A stretch of DNA of 15,240 bases from a bacterium (GTDB lineage Bacteria; Patescibacteriota; Minisyncoccia; UBA6257; Colwellbacteraceae): contig JAJZPD010000016.1 in NCBI GenBank assembly GCA_021811305.1, positions 1 to 15,240 of the forward strand, written 5' to 3'. This document shows, in pieces, positions 6,294 to 12,610 of this stretch. The position numbers and the translations under genes are program-made. Numbering within the stretch: the stretch's first letter is position 1; each line of letters opens with the position of its first letter. The notes beneath the pieces are model-generated. The model did not search any database. It saw only the letters and a list, made by a program, of their open reading frames with translations, and was not told the origin of the DNA.

Positions 6294-7322
6294 ATGATCA
6301 TCTGGTCCATTGAGACATCGTGCGACGAAACGGCGCTGGCGATCGTGGAGGCGAGCGGGGGACTACGTGCGCCAAAATTCAAGGTGCTGCGCAGCGTTGT
6401 TTCTTCCCAGATCGAGATACATCGTCCCTTCGGTGGCGTGGTTCCAAATCTAGCCAAGCGCGAGCACCTGAAAAATCTGCCAATCCTTTTTGAGGAACTG
6501 GAAAAAGACGGTTTTGATATAAAAAAAGCTGGACTTTTGGCAATCACGGTCGGGCCGGGATTGGAGCCGGCTCTGTGGACCGGAGTCAATTTCGCCAAAG
6601 AGCTGGCGAAGAAGTATAAAAAACCGCTGATCGGGGTCAACCACCTGGAGGGGCACATCTACAGCTTCCTTCTTTCCAAAAATGCCCCGCTATTGAAGAT
6701 GAAAGATGTTTTCCCCGCAATAGCGCTTTTAGTGAGCGGTGGCCACACTATGATCCTGAAGATGGAGTCAATAAAAAAGTGGAGGCGAATGGGTGAGACC
6801 AGGGATGATGCAGTAGGCGAGGCATATGACAAAGTGGCCAGGCTCCTGGATCTGCCTTATCCCGGCGGTCCGGAGATCGAGCGCATGTCAGCGATCGGAA
6901 AAGGCGATGCGATCCGTTTTCCTCGCCCGATGCTCGACCAGAAGAACTACGACTTTAGCTTTTCGGGGCTGAAGACAGCGGTTCTTTACCGCTTGCGAGA
7001 TTACCCCGCAAAAAAAGAAAAGGATAAAGCTGACGTCGCAGCCTCTTTTCAAGAGGCGGCGGTCGAGGTTCTGGTAAAGAAGACGATGCGGGCAGCTGAG
7101 GCGACAAAGGCAAAATCCATTATCCTTTCCGGAGGGGTAGCCGCCAATCAGCGGCTGCGCGAGGCGCTAAAAGAAGAGGCTAAAAAACGCAAGATGAAAT
7201 TTCTAGCGCCGGAGATGCGTTTTAATACCGACAACGCCGCCATGGTGGCGGCCGCGGCATACGTGGCTAAATTGCGAGGCAAGAAAAGAAGAATAACGGC
7301 GCAGGCCAATCTAAGTATTTAA
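6294..7322 (+). CDS. tsaD: tRNA N6-threonylcarbamoyladenosine synthase catalytic subunit TsaD
   Basis: Transfers the threonylcarbamoyl group to A37 of ANN-decoding tRNAs, working with TsaB, TsaE and TsaC-type partners not seen here. The 342-residue length is usual. The ASKHA signature IETSCDET is at 6-13. The metal site is HLEGH (His117, His121) with Asp313 in NTDNAAM. Nucleotide-binding elements SGGHT (148-152), FSFSGLKTAV (221-230) and SGGVAANQRL (279-288) are all intact, as is DDAVGEAYDKVARLL. The ATG at 6294 matches the family N-terminus; there is no SD, and a TATAAT ends 7 nt upstream, so the mRNA is probably leaderless. The gene is bracketed by two copies of the hairpin repeat and so looks monocistronic. 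Confidence 0.97.
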   Translation: MIIWSIETSCDETALAIVEASGGLRAPKFKVLRSVVSSQIEIHRPFGGVVPNLAKREHLKNLPILFEELEKDGFDIKKAGLLAITVGPGLEPALWTGVNFAKELAKKYKKPLIGVNHLEGHIYSFLLSKNAPLLKMKDVFPAIALLVSGGHTMILKMESIKKWRRMGETRDDAVGEAYDKVARLLDLPYPGGPEIERMSAIGKGDAIRFPRPMLDQKNYDFSFSGLKTAVLYRLRDYPAKKEKDKADVAASFQEAAVEVLVKKTMRAAEATKAKSIILSGGVAANQRLREALKEEAKKRKMKFLAPEMRFNTDNAAMVAAAAYVAKLRGKKRRITAQANLSI

Positions 7323-7407
7323 GCGCAAAACTCAAAACTAAAAGCGAAAAACAGTAACGCCGTTCGCTGGAATCGTTCTTTTGCGCTTTCCGCTTTTAGC
7401 TTTGCGC
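7323..7407. repeat. Imperfect hairpin repeat, copy 2
   Basis: It starts directly after the tsaD stop. The first arm begins GCGCAAAACTCAAAACTAAAAG (7323-7344 region) and the second arm ends CGCTTTTAGCTTTGCGC (7391-7407). The modules AAAAGCGAAAAAC and CGCTTTTAGC are those of copy 1. A further CTTTCCGCTTTTCC follows before the valS -10 box. It probably ends tsaD transcription. Confidence 0.72.
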
Positions 7408-7423
7408 TTTCCGCTTTTCCCTC

Positions 7424-7429
7424 TAATAT
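7424..7429 (+). promoter_or_regulatory. valS -10 box, predicted leaderless
   Basis: TAATAT (4/6) ends 7 nt before the valS ATG, the same spacing as at tsaD. The match is only moderate and there is no -35, so the positional agreement is the main support. Confidence 0.4.
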
Positions 7430-7436
7430 ATCTCTA

Positions 7437-9602
7437 ATGGACACCAGATACGACTACCAGAATTCGGAGGATAAAACTTATGCCAAATGGGAAAAATCCG
7501 GATATTTCAATCCGGATGTTTGCGTTAAAAAAGGAATAGTCAAAAAAAACGCCAAGAAGTTTTCCATCGTCCTGCCACCGCCAAACGTAACCGGAAATCT
7601 TCATGTCGGCCATGCGGCAATGCTGGCCATCGAGGACATCATGGTCAGGTACGCCAGGATGCGCGGACTGAAGACTCTTTGGCTGCCGGGAACCGACCAC
7701 GCCGCCATCGCCACCCAGTCGAAAGTCGAGGGTATCATTTATAAGAAAGAGGGAAAAACGAGATATGACCTCGGGCGAGAGGAGTTTTTGAAGCGCGTGG
7801 AAGAATTCGCCAAAGAAAGCCACGACACGATCGTCCGGCAGATGAAGAAAATGGGCTCGTCGGTGGACTGGAGCCGCGAGGCCTATACTTTAGATGAAAA
7901 GAGGAGTCTGGCGGTGCGCACGGCCTTCAAAAAAATGTACGACGAGGGATTGATCTATAAGGGATCGCGCATCGTAAATTGGGACCCGAAGATGCAGACT
8001 ACCGTTTCCGATGATGAGCTGGAATATATCGAAGAGAAGACTCCGTTCTATTATCTGAAGTTCGGGCCGTTTGTCATCGGGACTGCTAGGCCGGAGACTA
8101 AGTTCGGCGACAAGTATGTGGTGATGCATCCGGACGACCCGCGCTATAAAAAGTATAAAGATGGGGAAAACATGCGGATTGAGTGGATTAACGGGCCGAT
8201 CACCGCGACGGTTGTCAAAGACAAAGCGGTGGATATGAAATTCGGAACTGGAGTGATGACCATCACTCCTTGGCACGACGCGACTGATTTTGAGATCGCC
8301 GAGCGGCACGGACTGGATAAGGAGCAAATTATCGACGTTTACGGCAAGCTGCTGCCGGCGGCTGGTGAATTTGCCGGAATGAATATCAACAAGGCCCGGC
8401 CCCTAATCGCGGAAAAATTCAAAGCCAAAGGGCTTCTCTGGAAAGTGGACGAGAACTACCTGCATAATGTCGCGGTGAACCAGCGGGGCGGCGGGAGAAT
8501 CGAGCCGCAGATAAAGGAGCAGTGGTTTGTCAGCGTGGACAAGGAGTTCGTGCTGCCGAAGTCTAAAATCAAGGGAATAAGGAGCGGCGAAAAGACGACC
8601 TTAAAAAAGATAATGCGCGCCGCGGTCAAAAATGGCCAGATCGAGATCTTGCCGCACCGTTTCGAAAAGATTTATTTCCATTGGATAAACGATTTACGGG
8701 ACTGGTGCATCAGCCGGCAGATCTGGTACGGGCACCGCATCCCTGTTTGGTATCGGAAAAGCGAATCTTATTGCGGAATCAATCCGCCGAAGGGCGAGGG
8801 GTGGGAGCAGGACGGCGACACCCTGGACACCTGGTTTTCTTCCGGTTTATGGACTTTTTCCACTCTCGGTTGGCCGAAAGAAACCAAGGACTTCTCGGAA
8901 TTCCATCCGACGAGCGTCTTGGAGACGGGATACGACATCCTCTTTTTCTGGGTGGCGCGGATGGTGTTGATGAGTGGCTATTTATTGGGGGAGATACCAT
9001 TCGAGAAAGTTTATCTGCACGGCATGGTCCGCGACGGGCAAGGAAGAAAGATGAGTAAGTCCTTGGGCAACACCATCGATCCGCTGGAGATGAGCGAAAA
9101 GTACGGCGCGGATGCCGTGAGGCTGTCGCTCATTATCGGTTCGGCTCCGGGCAATGATATCAAGGTGTCCGAGGATAAGATCCGCGGCTACCGCAATTTC
9201 GCCACCAAGATTTGGAATGCCAGCCGCTTCGCGGTAATGAATTACTCCGCGGCCAAGGCTAAACCGAAGTTTACGGCCGCCGACCGCAAGCGCTTGAAGG
9301 AGATTAAAGAGTTGAAGAAGAAGGTTTCCGCCGACATCGATCGTTTCGACTTCAACCGAGCCGGCGATTCTCTCTATCACTACTTCTGGGACGTTTTCGC
9401 CGACAAGGTTATCGAGTCTTTGAAGCCCCGCCTCAGTTCAGAAGACGCCGCCGATCGCGCGGCGGCGCTGGAGATTTTGTTAACGATGCTCAAAGAGCAG
9501 CTGAAAATGCTACATCCTTTTATGCCGTTTGTGACCGAAGAGGTTTGGGGAATGCTGCCCGGCGTCAAGAAGGGGAGCTTGCTGATCGCGGAAAAATGGT
9601 AG
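7437..9602 (+). CDS. valS: Valine--tRNA ligase, C-terminally minimised
   Basis: Class I synthetase charging tRNA-Val. LPPPNVTGNLHVGH carries the HIGH motif as HVGH (56-59), GTDHAAIATQ is typical of ValS, and KMSKS is at 538-542. The editing (CP1) domain is present: ARPETKFGD and GTGVMTITPWHDATDFE, ending near EPQIKEQWFVS. RDWCISRQIWYGHRIPVWY and DTLDTWFSSGLW complete the catalytic core. The zinc-finger insertion usual between these two is reduced to a stretch with one cysteine (SYCGINPPKG). The anticodon-binding helical domain runs to PFVTEEVWGMLP, and the protein then stops at IAEKW. Bacterial ValS is usually about 860-950 residues, so the C-terminal coiled-coil arm is missing. The stop is clean and the next gene overlaps it, so this is not obviously a frameshift. 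No SD is seen. Confidence 0.95.
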   Translation: MDTRYDYQNSEDKTYAKWEKSGYFNPDVCVKKGIVKKNAKKFSIVLPPPNVTGNLHVGHAAMLAIEDIMVRYARMRGLKTLWLPGTDHAAIATQSKVEGIIYKKEGKTRYDLGREEFLKRVEEFAKESHDTIVRQMKKMGSSVDWSREAYTLDEKRSLAVRTAFKKMYDEGLIYKGSRIVNWDPKMQTTVSDDELEYIEEKTPFYYLKFGPFVIGTARPETKFGDKYVVMHPDDPRYKKYKDGENMRIEWINGPITATVVKDKAVDMKFGTGVMTITPWHDATDFEIAERHGLDKEQIIDVYGKLLPAAGEFAGMNINKARPLIAEKFKAKGLLWKVDENYLHNVAVNQRGGGRIEPQIKEQWFVSVDKEFVLPKSKIKGIRSGEKTTLKKIMRAAVKNGQIEILPHRFEKIYFHWINDLRDWCISRQIWYGHRIPVWYRKSESYCGINPPKGEGWEQDGDTLDTWFSSGLWTFSTLGWPKETKDFSEFHPTSVLETGYDILFFWVARMVLMSGYLLGEIPFEKVYLHGMVRDGQGRKMSKSLGNTIDPLEMSEKYGADAVRLSLIIGSAPGNDIKVSEDKIRGYRNFATKIWNASRFAVMNYSAAKAKPKFTAADRKRLKEIKELKKKVSADIDRFDFNRAGDSLYHYFWDVFADKVIESLKPRLSSEDAADRAAALEILLTMLKEQLKMLHPFMPFVTEEVWGMLPGVKKGSLLIAEKW

Positions 9603-10261
9603 CCATTAAACTAATTATCGCTGCCGCCTTCGGGTTCCTGCCGACTTTGTTTTGGCTCCTTTTCTTCCTGCGCGAAGATGCCGCTCGTCCGGAACCGAAG
9701 ACGGAAATACTGAAGTTCTTCCTCATCGGCGGATTTCTTTCATCGGCTTCGGCCATTGCCATCGAGTTCTGGCTGAAAGGGGTTTTCGCCGGAGTGGGAA
9801 TCGGCTACTTTTCCATCGCCGCTCTATTGGTTTTTGCTTTTGTCGAGGAGACGACTAAGTTTCTTTCGGCCAGGCTACTTCTGTGGCGCGACAAGTATTT
9901 CGACGAGCCGATCGACGCGATGATCTATCTCATAAGCGTTGGCTTGGGCTTCGCCGCCATTGAAAATTTTTTCGAGCTGGCCGGCGCCACCGCCTCGGCC
10001 ATTCCCGACTTGGTTATCCTGCGCTTTATCGGCGCGACGCTGCTGCACGCTCTTTCCTCGGGCTTCGTCGGCTATTACTACGTCCGCGGACGGACAGCCA
10101 GAGGGCTGTTGGTGGCCACGCTTTTGCACACTTCTTTCAATTGGCTGATACTCGGGACGCCCGGGCTGCCGATCTATCCGAGCGCGATTCTGGTTATCGC
10201 CGCCATTTTCCTTTTCCGCGACTTTGATATAATCAAAACAATCAAAGAAAAATTTACTTAA
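9596..10261 (+). CDS. prsW: PrsW-family intramembrane protease
   Basis: A 221-residue protein with about seven or eight hydrophobic segments. PrsW proteins are membrane proteases of the glutamate type, known in Bacillus for cleaving the anti-sigma factor RsiW at site 1. The three conserved blocks are present: FVEETTKF with Glu84 and Glu85, EPIDAMIYLISVGLGFAAIEN (104-124) ending in Glu123-Asn124, and the histidine blocks RFIGATLLHAL (His151) and LLHTSFNWL (His178). The ATG at 9596 gives the usual short N-terminus and overlaps the valS stop by 7 nt; a longer frame from 9545 would add 17 charged residues inside valS and is less likely. No SD; translation is probably coupled to valS. The substrate is unknown: no anti-sigma factor gene is in the window. 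Confidence 0.9.
   Translation: MVAIKLIIAAAFGFLPTLFWLLFFLREDAARPEPKTEILKFFLIGGFLSSASAIAIEFWLKGVFAGVGIGYFSIAALLVFAFVEETTKFLSARLLLWRDKYFDEPIDAMIYLISVGLGFAAIENFFELAGATASAIPDLVILRFIGATLLHALSSGFVGYYYVRGRTARGLLVATLLHTSFNWLILGTPGLPIYPSAILVIAAIFLFRDFDIIKTIKEKFT
10225..10233 (+). promoter_or_regulatory. Extended -10 for hsp20 inside prsW
   Basis: TGA followed by a perfect TATAAT (10228-10233) lies in the last codons of prsW, 30 nt before the hsp20 ATG. A clear -35 is absent. It would allow hsp20 to be induced separately from valS and prsW. Confidence 0.45.
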
Positions 10262-10263
10262 AT

Positions 10264-10644
10264 ATGACAAGCATCAATATAGAAAAGAACGGGGGTAGCA
10301 TTGCCGACGAAGAGGAGGGGCAGTTGACGGTCGACGTTTTTGAGACTCCTTCGGAATTTGTCGTCGAATCAACCATTGCCGGAGTCGAACCGGGCGATAT
10401 CGACATCGACGCCACCAGCGAATCGGTAACCATCCGCGGCGAGAGGCAAAAGAAGCGCGAGAGCGAGGAGGGCAACTACCTTTTTCAGGAGTGCTTCTGG
10501 GGAAAGTTCTCCCGCACCATCATCCTGCCGCAAGAGGTGGACGCCGAAGGAGCCGAATCGTCCTTGAAGAACGGAGTGCTAACTATTCACTTGCCCAAGC
10601 TCCGCCGCGAGAAAAGCAAAAAGCTCCACGTCCGCGTGAGCTAA
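10264..10644 (+). CDS. Small heat-shock protein, Hsp20/alpha-crystallin family
   Basis: A 126-residue ATP-independent holdase that binds unfolding proteins. The alpha-crystallin domain spans about 20-112: DVFETPSEFVVESTIAGVEP, then DIDIDATSESVTIRGER, FSRTIILP and the signature LKNGVLTIHLPK (101-112). The N-terminal arm is short (about 19 residues). The usual C-terminal I-x-I anchor may be represented by VRV in the last residues. The ATG lies 2 nt after the prsW stop, so read-through expression from valS-prsW is possible, but an extended -10 box at 10225 could also drive it alone. The pairing with a membrane protease fits an envelope or protein-quality role, which is inference. Confidence 0.95.
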   Translation: MTSINIEKNGGSIADEEEGQLTVDVFETPSEFVVESTIAGVEPGDIDIDATSESVTIRGERQKKRESEEGNYLFQECFWGKFSRTIILPQEVDAEGAESSLKNGVLTIHLPKLRREKSKKLHVRVS

Positions 10645-10660
10645 GGTTTGTTTGGTAATG

Positions 10661-10732
10661 CGCCCCCAACCGGAGTCGAACCGGTGTTTACGCCTTGAAA
10701 GAGCGCTGTCCTAACCGCTAGACGATGGGGGC
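10661..10732 (-). tRNA. tRNA-Glu(UUC)
   Basis: A 72-nt tRNA on the minus strand. Acceptor GCCCCCA (10732-10726) pairs with TGGGGGC (10668-10662), with discriminator G at 10661. The anticodon loop CTTTCAA gives UUC, closed by GCGCT/GGCGT with two G-U pairs. The T-arm ACCGG/CCGGT with TTCGACT is canonical. The D-arm GTCTAGCGGTTAGGAC is typical of tRNA-Glu. CCA is not encoded. It is convergent with hsp20, 16 nt after that gene's stop, with no evident terminator between them. Confidence 0.97.
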
Positions 10733-10753
10733 TTAAGTCCTATGCGGATTACC

Positions 10754-10781
10754 ATTGTAATATACTTAATTTAGATGTAAA
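10754..10781 (-). promoter_or_regulatory. Promoter of tRNA-Glu
   Basis: Minus strand: -35 TTTACA (10781-10776, 5/6), a 16-nt spacer, then -10 TACAAT (10759-10754, 5/6). The -10 ends 21 nt before the mature tRNA. It overlaps the plus-strand -10 of the glycosyltransferase gene. Confidence 0.6.
10761..10766 (+). promoter_or_regulatory. -10 box of the glycosyltransferase gene
   Basis: TATACT (5/6) lies 25 nt before the ATG at 10792 and within the spacer of the opposing tRNA-Glu promoter. No good -35 is seen. Confidence 0.4.
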
Positions 10782-10791
10782 TTCCAATCCT

Positions 10792-12321
10792 ATGAGTTTG
10801 CGCCGATTTTTCGAGATAATACCGGGATTTATGTCCTGGGCGACGATTACGGCTTTCGTCCTCTCTTCGAAGTTCTTCCCGTTCTATGTGGCGATTTTTA
10901 TGATCTTGTTCGATACCTACTGGCTCTTCAAGACAATTTATTTCTATTTCCATCTGCATTCCGCCGGACGGGACCTGCAGCGTAATTTGAAAACCGACTG
11001 GCTGGCCAAGCTGAAGAATGATCCCAAAACTTCCGGCCGCTGGGAGGAGGTCTACCATCTTATCATCCTGCCGATGTACAAGGAGCCGTTCGAGGTGGTT
11101 AAAGAGAGTTTTGAAAATTTATTGCGGGCGGACTATCCGAAGGACAAGATGTTGGTCGTTCTGGCCCAGGAGGAGCGCGCCGGGGAGGAGGCTAATGAGG
11201 TTGGCAGGAAAATAGAGGAAGCCTACGGCAGCCGTTTCTATAAATTTTTAGTTACCGCTCATCCGGCCGATCTGCCGAACGAGATACCCGGCAAGGGCTC
11301 GAACGAAGCCTGGGCCGGCAAGGAGGCGCAGCGCCTCTTGATCGACGAGCTGAAGATCGATTATGAGAAGGTGATGGTCTCGGTTTTCGACGTCGACACC
11401 CAGGTCGCCAAGGGATACTTCGGCATCCTGACTTATGCTTTCCTTACCGCTCCGCACCCGCAGCGCTCCAGCTACCAGCCGATCCCTTTCTTCAACAACA
11501 ACATCTTCGATTCGCCGGCGCTGGCGCGGGTAATGGCCTATTCGACCACTTTCTGGGGGATGATGGAACAGTCGCGCCCCGAGCACCTAGTGACTTTTTC
11601 CTCCCACTCCACGCCGTTCAAGGCCTTGGCCGAGATGGGATTCTGGGATACGGATTTCGTTTCCGAGGACTCCCATATCTTCTGGCAGCTTTTCACTCAC
11701 TACAACGGCGACTGGCGCGTGGTGCCGCTGAAGTATCCCGTTTCGATGGATGTGAACGTCGCTCCGAAGTTCTGGCAGACCGTGCGCAACCTTTACAAGC
11801 AGCAGCGCCGCTGGGCCTGGGGTGTCGAAAACTTCCCTTACGTGGTGACCAGGTTTTTGCAGAATAAGAAAATACCATTGAAGGACAAGATTTACCGCGC
11901 TTACAGCGAGTTCAGCGGCGGCTACTCCTGGACGACTAGCGCCTTGATAATTTCTTTGGGCTGGCTGCCGGTTTTCCTTGGCGGAAAGGAGTTCGATAAA
12001 ACGCTCCTCTCCTACAGCCTTCCGCACATCGCAAGCTACTTAATGTGGGTCGGTTCGTTCGGAATGATCATGTCCGGAATTCTGACTTTGTCCATTCTCC
12101 CGCCTAAGCCGCAGTGGTTCAAGGCGCACCATTATGTTTTCTATACGGCCCAGTGGCTGTTAACCCCGATCAACATGGTTCTTCTGGGCACCCTTCCGGC
12201 TTTCGAATCACAAACCAGGTTGATGCTCGGCGGAAAATTTCGTCTGGGATTCTGGGTTACGCCGAAAAGCCGAAAGACCGAGGGCGCGTCTCCGACCCCG
12301 GCCGTCTCCGGAGCGAAATAA
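10792..12321 (+). CDS. Membrane-bound family 2 glycosyltransferase
   Basis: A 509-residue processive-type GT-A glycosyltransferase in the cytoplasmic membrane. Two N-terminal hydrophobic helices (about 15-55) come first. The catalytic domain begins with YHLIILPMYKEP (88-99). FDVDTQ supplies the DxD metal/nucleotide-sugar motif (Asp200, Asp202), SEDSHIFW the second acidic motif with likely base Asp293, and QQRRW (337-341) the Q-x-x-R-W motif seen in cellulose- and hyaluronan-synthase-like enzymes. Three to four C-terminal membrane helices follow (about 380-400, 408-435, 445-470). The family's exact substrate cannot be read; an envelope polysaccharide is likely. The ATG at 10792 has no SD. A hairpin terminator starts 2 nt after the stop codon. 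Confident about fold, not about product. Confidence 0.9.
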   Translation: MSLRRFFEIIPGFMSWATITAFVLSSKFFPFYVAIFMILFDTYWLFKTIYFYFHLHSAGRDLQRNLKTDWLAKLKNDPKTSGRWEEVYHLIILPMYKEPFEVVKESFENLLRADYPKDKMLVVLAQEERAGEEANEVGRKIEEAYGSRFYKFLVTAHPADLPNEIPGKGSNEAWAGKEAQRLLIDELKIDYEKVMVSVFDVDTQVAKGYFGILTYAFLTAPHPQRSSYQPIPFFNNNIFDSPALARVMAYSTTFWGMMEQSRPEHLVTFSSHSTPFKALAEMGFWDTDFVSEDSHIFWQLFTHYNGDWRVVPLKYPVSMDVNVAPKFWQTVRNLYKQQRRWAWGVENFPYVVTRFLQNKKIPLKDKIYRAYSEFSGGYSWTTSALIISLGWLPVFLGGKEFDKTLLSYSLPHIASYLMWVGSFGMIMSGILTLSILPPKPQWFKAHHYVFYTAQWLLTPINMVLLGTLPAFESQTRLMLGGKFRLGFWVTPKSRKTEGASPTPAVSGAK

Positions 12322-12349
12322 AAAAACAGAGACGGAAGAGTCTCTGTTT
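12320..12349. terminator. Bidirectional intrinsic terminator
   Basis: AAACAGAGAC (12324-12333) and GTCTCTGTTT (12340-12349) form a perfect 10-bp stem with a 6-nt loop. On the minus strand it runs into seven T residues (12326-12320), a strong terminator for the small gene at 12350-12490. On the plus strand TTT, then TATGTGTTTTT, follow, a weaker tract for the glycosyltransferase gene. Confidence 0.88.
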
Positions 12350-12490
12350 CTATGTGTTTTTGGGCAGCTTTGGTCCGCCGAAAAACAGGTAGATGAGAGC
12401 GACGCCAATCAAAAGCGCGATCAGCCAGGTCGGAATTACCAGGCAGGCTAGGGCGAGAAGCACGTAAAACACAAGCCTCTGCGAAAGCAT
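12350..12490 (-). CDS. Small membrane protein, 46 residues
   Basis: A complete frame of 46 codons plus TAG. It starts MLSQRLVFYV, has a hydrophobic run from about residue 6 to 37 broken by Pro20-Thr-Trp, and ends GGPKLPKNT. This suggests either one long helix or a tight two-helix hairpin in the membrane. Support for a real gene comes from its flanks: AGGAGG 7 nt before the ATG, a promoter with perfect TTGACA upstream, and an intrinsic terminator that begins at the base next to the stop codon. I recognise no family. It is divergent from rmuC and convergent with the glycosyltransferase gene. Possible roles (envelope adaptor, regulator of a membrane enzyme, toxin-like peptide) are guesses; no partner antitoxin or antisense RNA is seen. 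Confidence 0.8.
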   Translation of the reverse strand: MLSQRLVFYVLLALACLVIPTWLIALLIGVALIYLFFGGPKLPKNT

Positions 12491-12497
12491 CTTACCC

Positions 12498-12503
12498 CCT
12501 CCT
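12498..12503 (-). promoter_or_regulatory. Strong Shine-Dalgarno of the 46-residue gene
   Basis: Minus-strand AGGAGG followed by GGGTAAG, exactly 7 nt before the ATG at 12490. It fixes the start and separates this gene from chance ORFs. Confidence 0.8.
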
Positions 12504-12533
12504 AAAGGTTATTGGAGCAGCAAACACCATTCT

Positions 12534-12560
12534 TTTATAGCCGGAAGCCGGTTTTGTCAA
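12534..12560 (-). promoter_or_regulatory. Promoter of the 46-residue gene with a palindromic spacer
   Basis: Minus strand: perfect -35 TTGACA (12560-12555), a 15-nt spacer, then TATAAA (12539-12534, 5/6). The spacer is slightly short. It contains CCGG-AAG-CCGG (12541-12551), an inverted repeat placed where a repressor could block polymerase; an operator is inferred, not shown. Confidence 0.6.
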
Positions 12561-12597
12561 AAAAAAGCGCACTCGCCTCAAGAGCTCTTTTTTGCTG

Positions 12598-12603
12598 TAT
12601 GAT
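12598..12603 (+). promoter_or_regulatory. rmuC -10 box, predicted leaderless
   Basis: TATGAT (5/6) ends 7 nt before the ATG at 12611, the spacing seen at tsaD and valS. If used, it rules out the two in-frame ATGs at 12599 and 12602, which overlap the box itself. There is no clear -35. Confidence 0.42.
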
Positions 12604-12610
12604 GAGTGGA

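Noticed and set aside
7890..8327. A 145-codon open frame antisense to valS
   Set aside because: It lies entirely within a well-supported valS reading frame, has no SD or promoter, and its translation shows no recognisable domain. It is a shadow frame of GC-rich codons, as are similar antisense frames in gap, tsaD and the glycosyltransferase gene.
12350..12490. Type I toxin reading of the 46-residue protein
   Set aside because: Size and hydrophobicity fit, but no antisense promoter or RNA over the leader is visible and the gene is single-copy here, so I kept it as unknown.
12512..12610. Longer N-terminus for rmuC from a TTG at 12512
   Set aside because: It would add 33 residues before the membrane helix, cross the divergent promoter of the 46-residue gene, and has no SD. 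The ATG at 12611 fits both the family and the -10 box.
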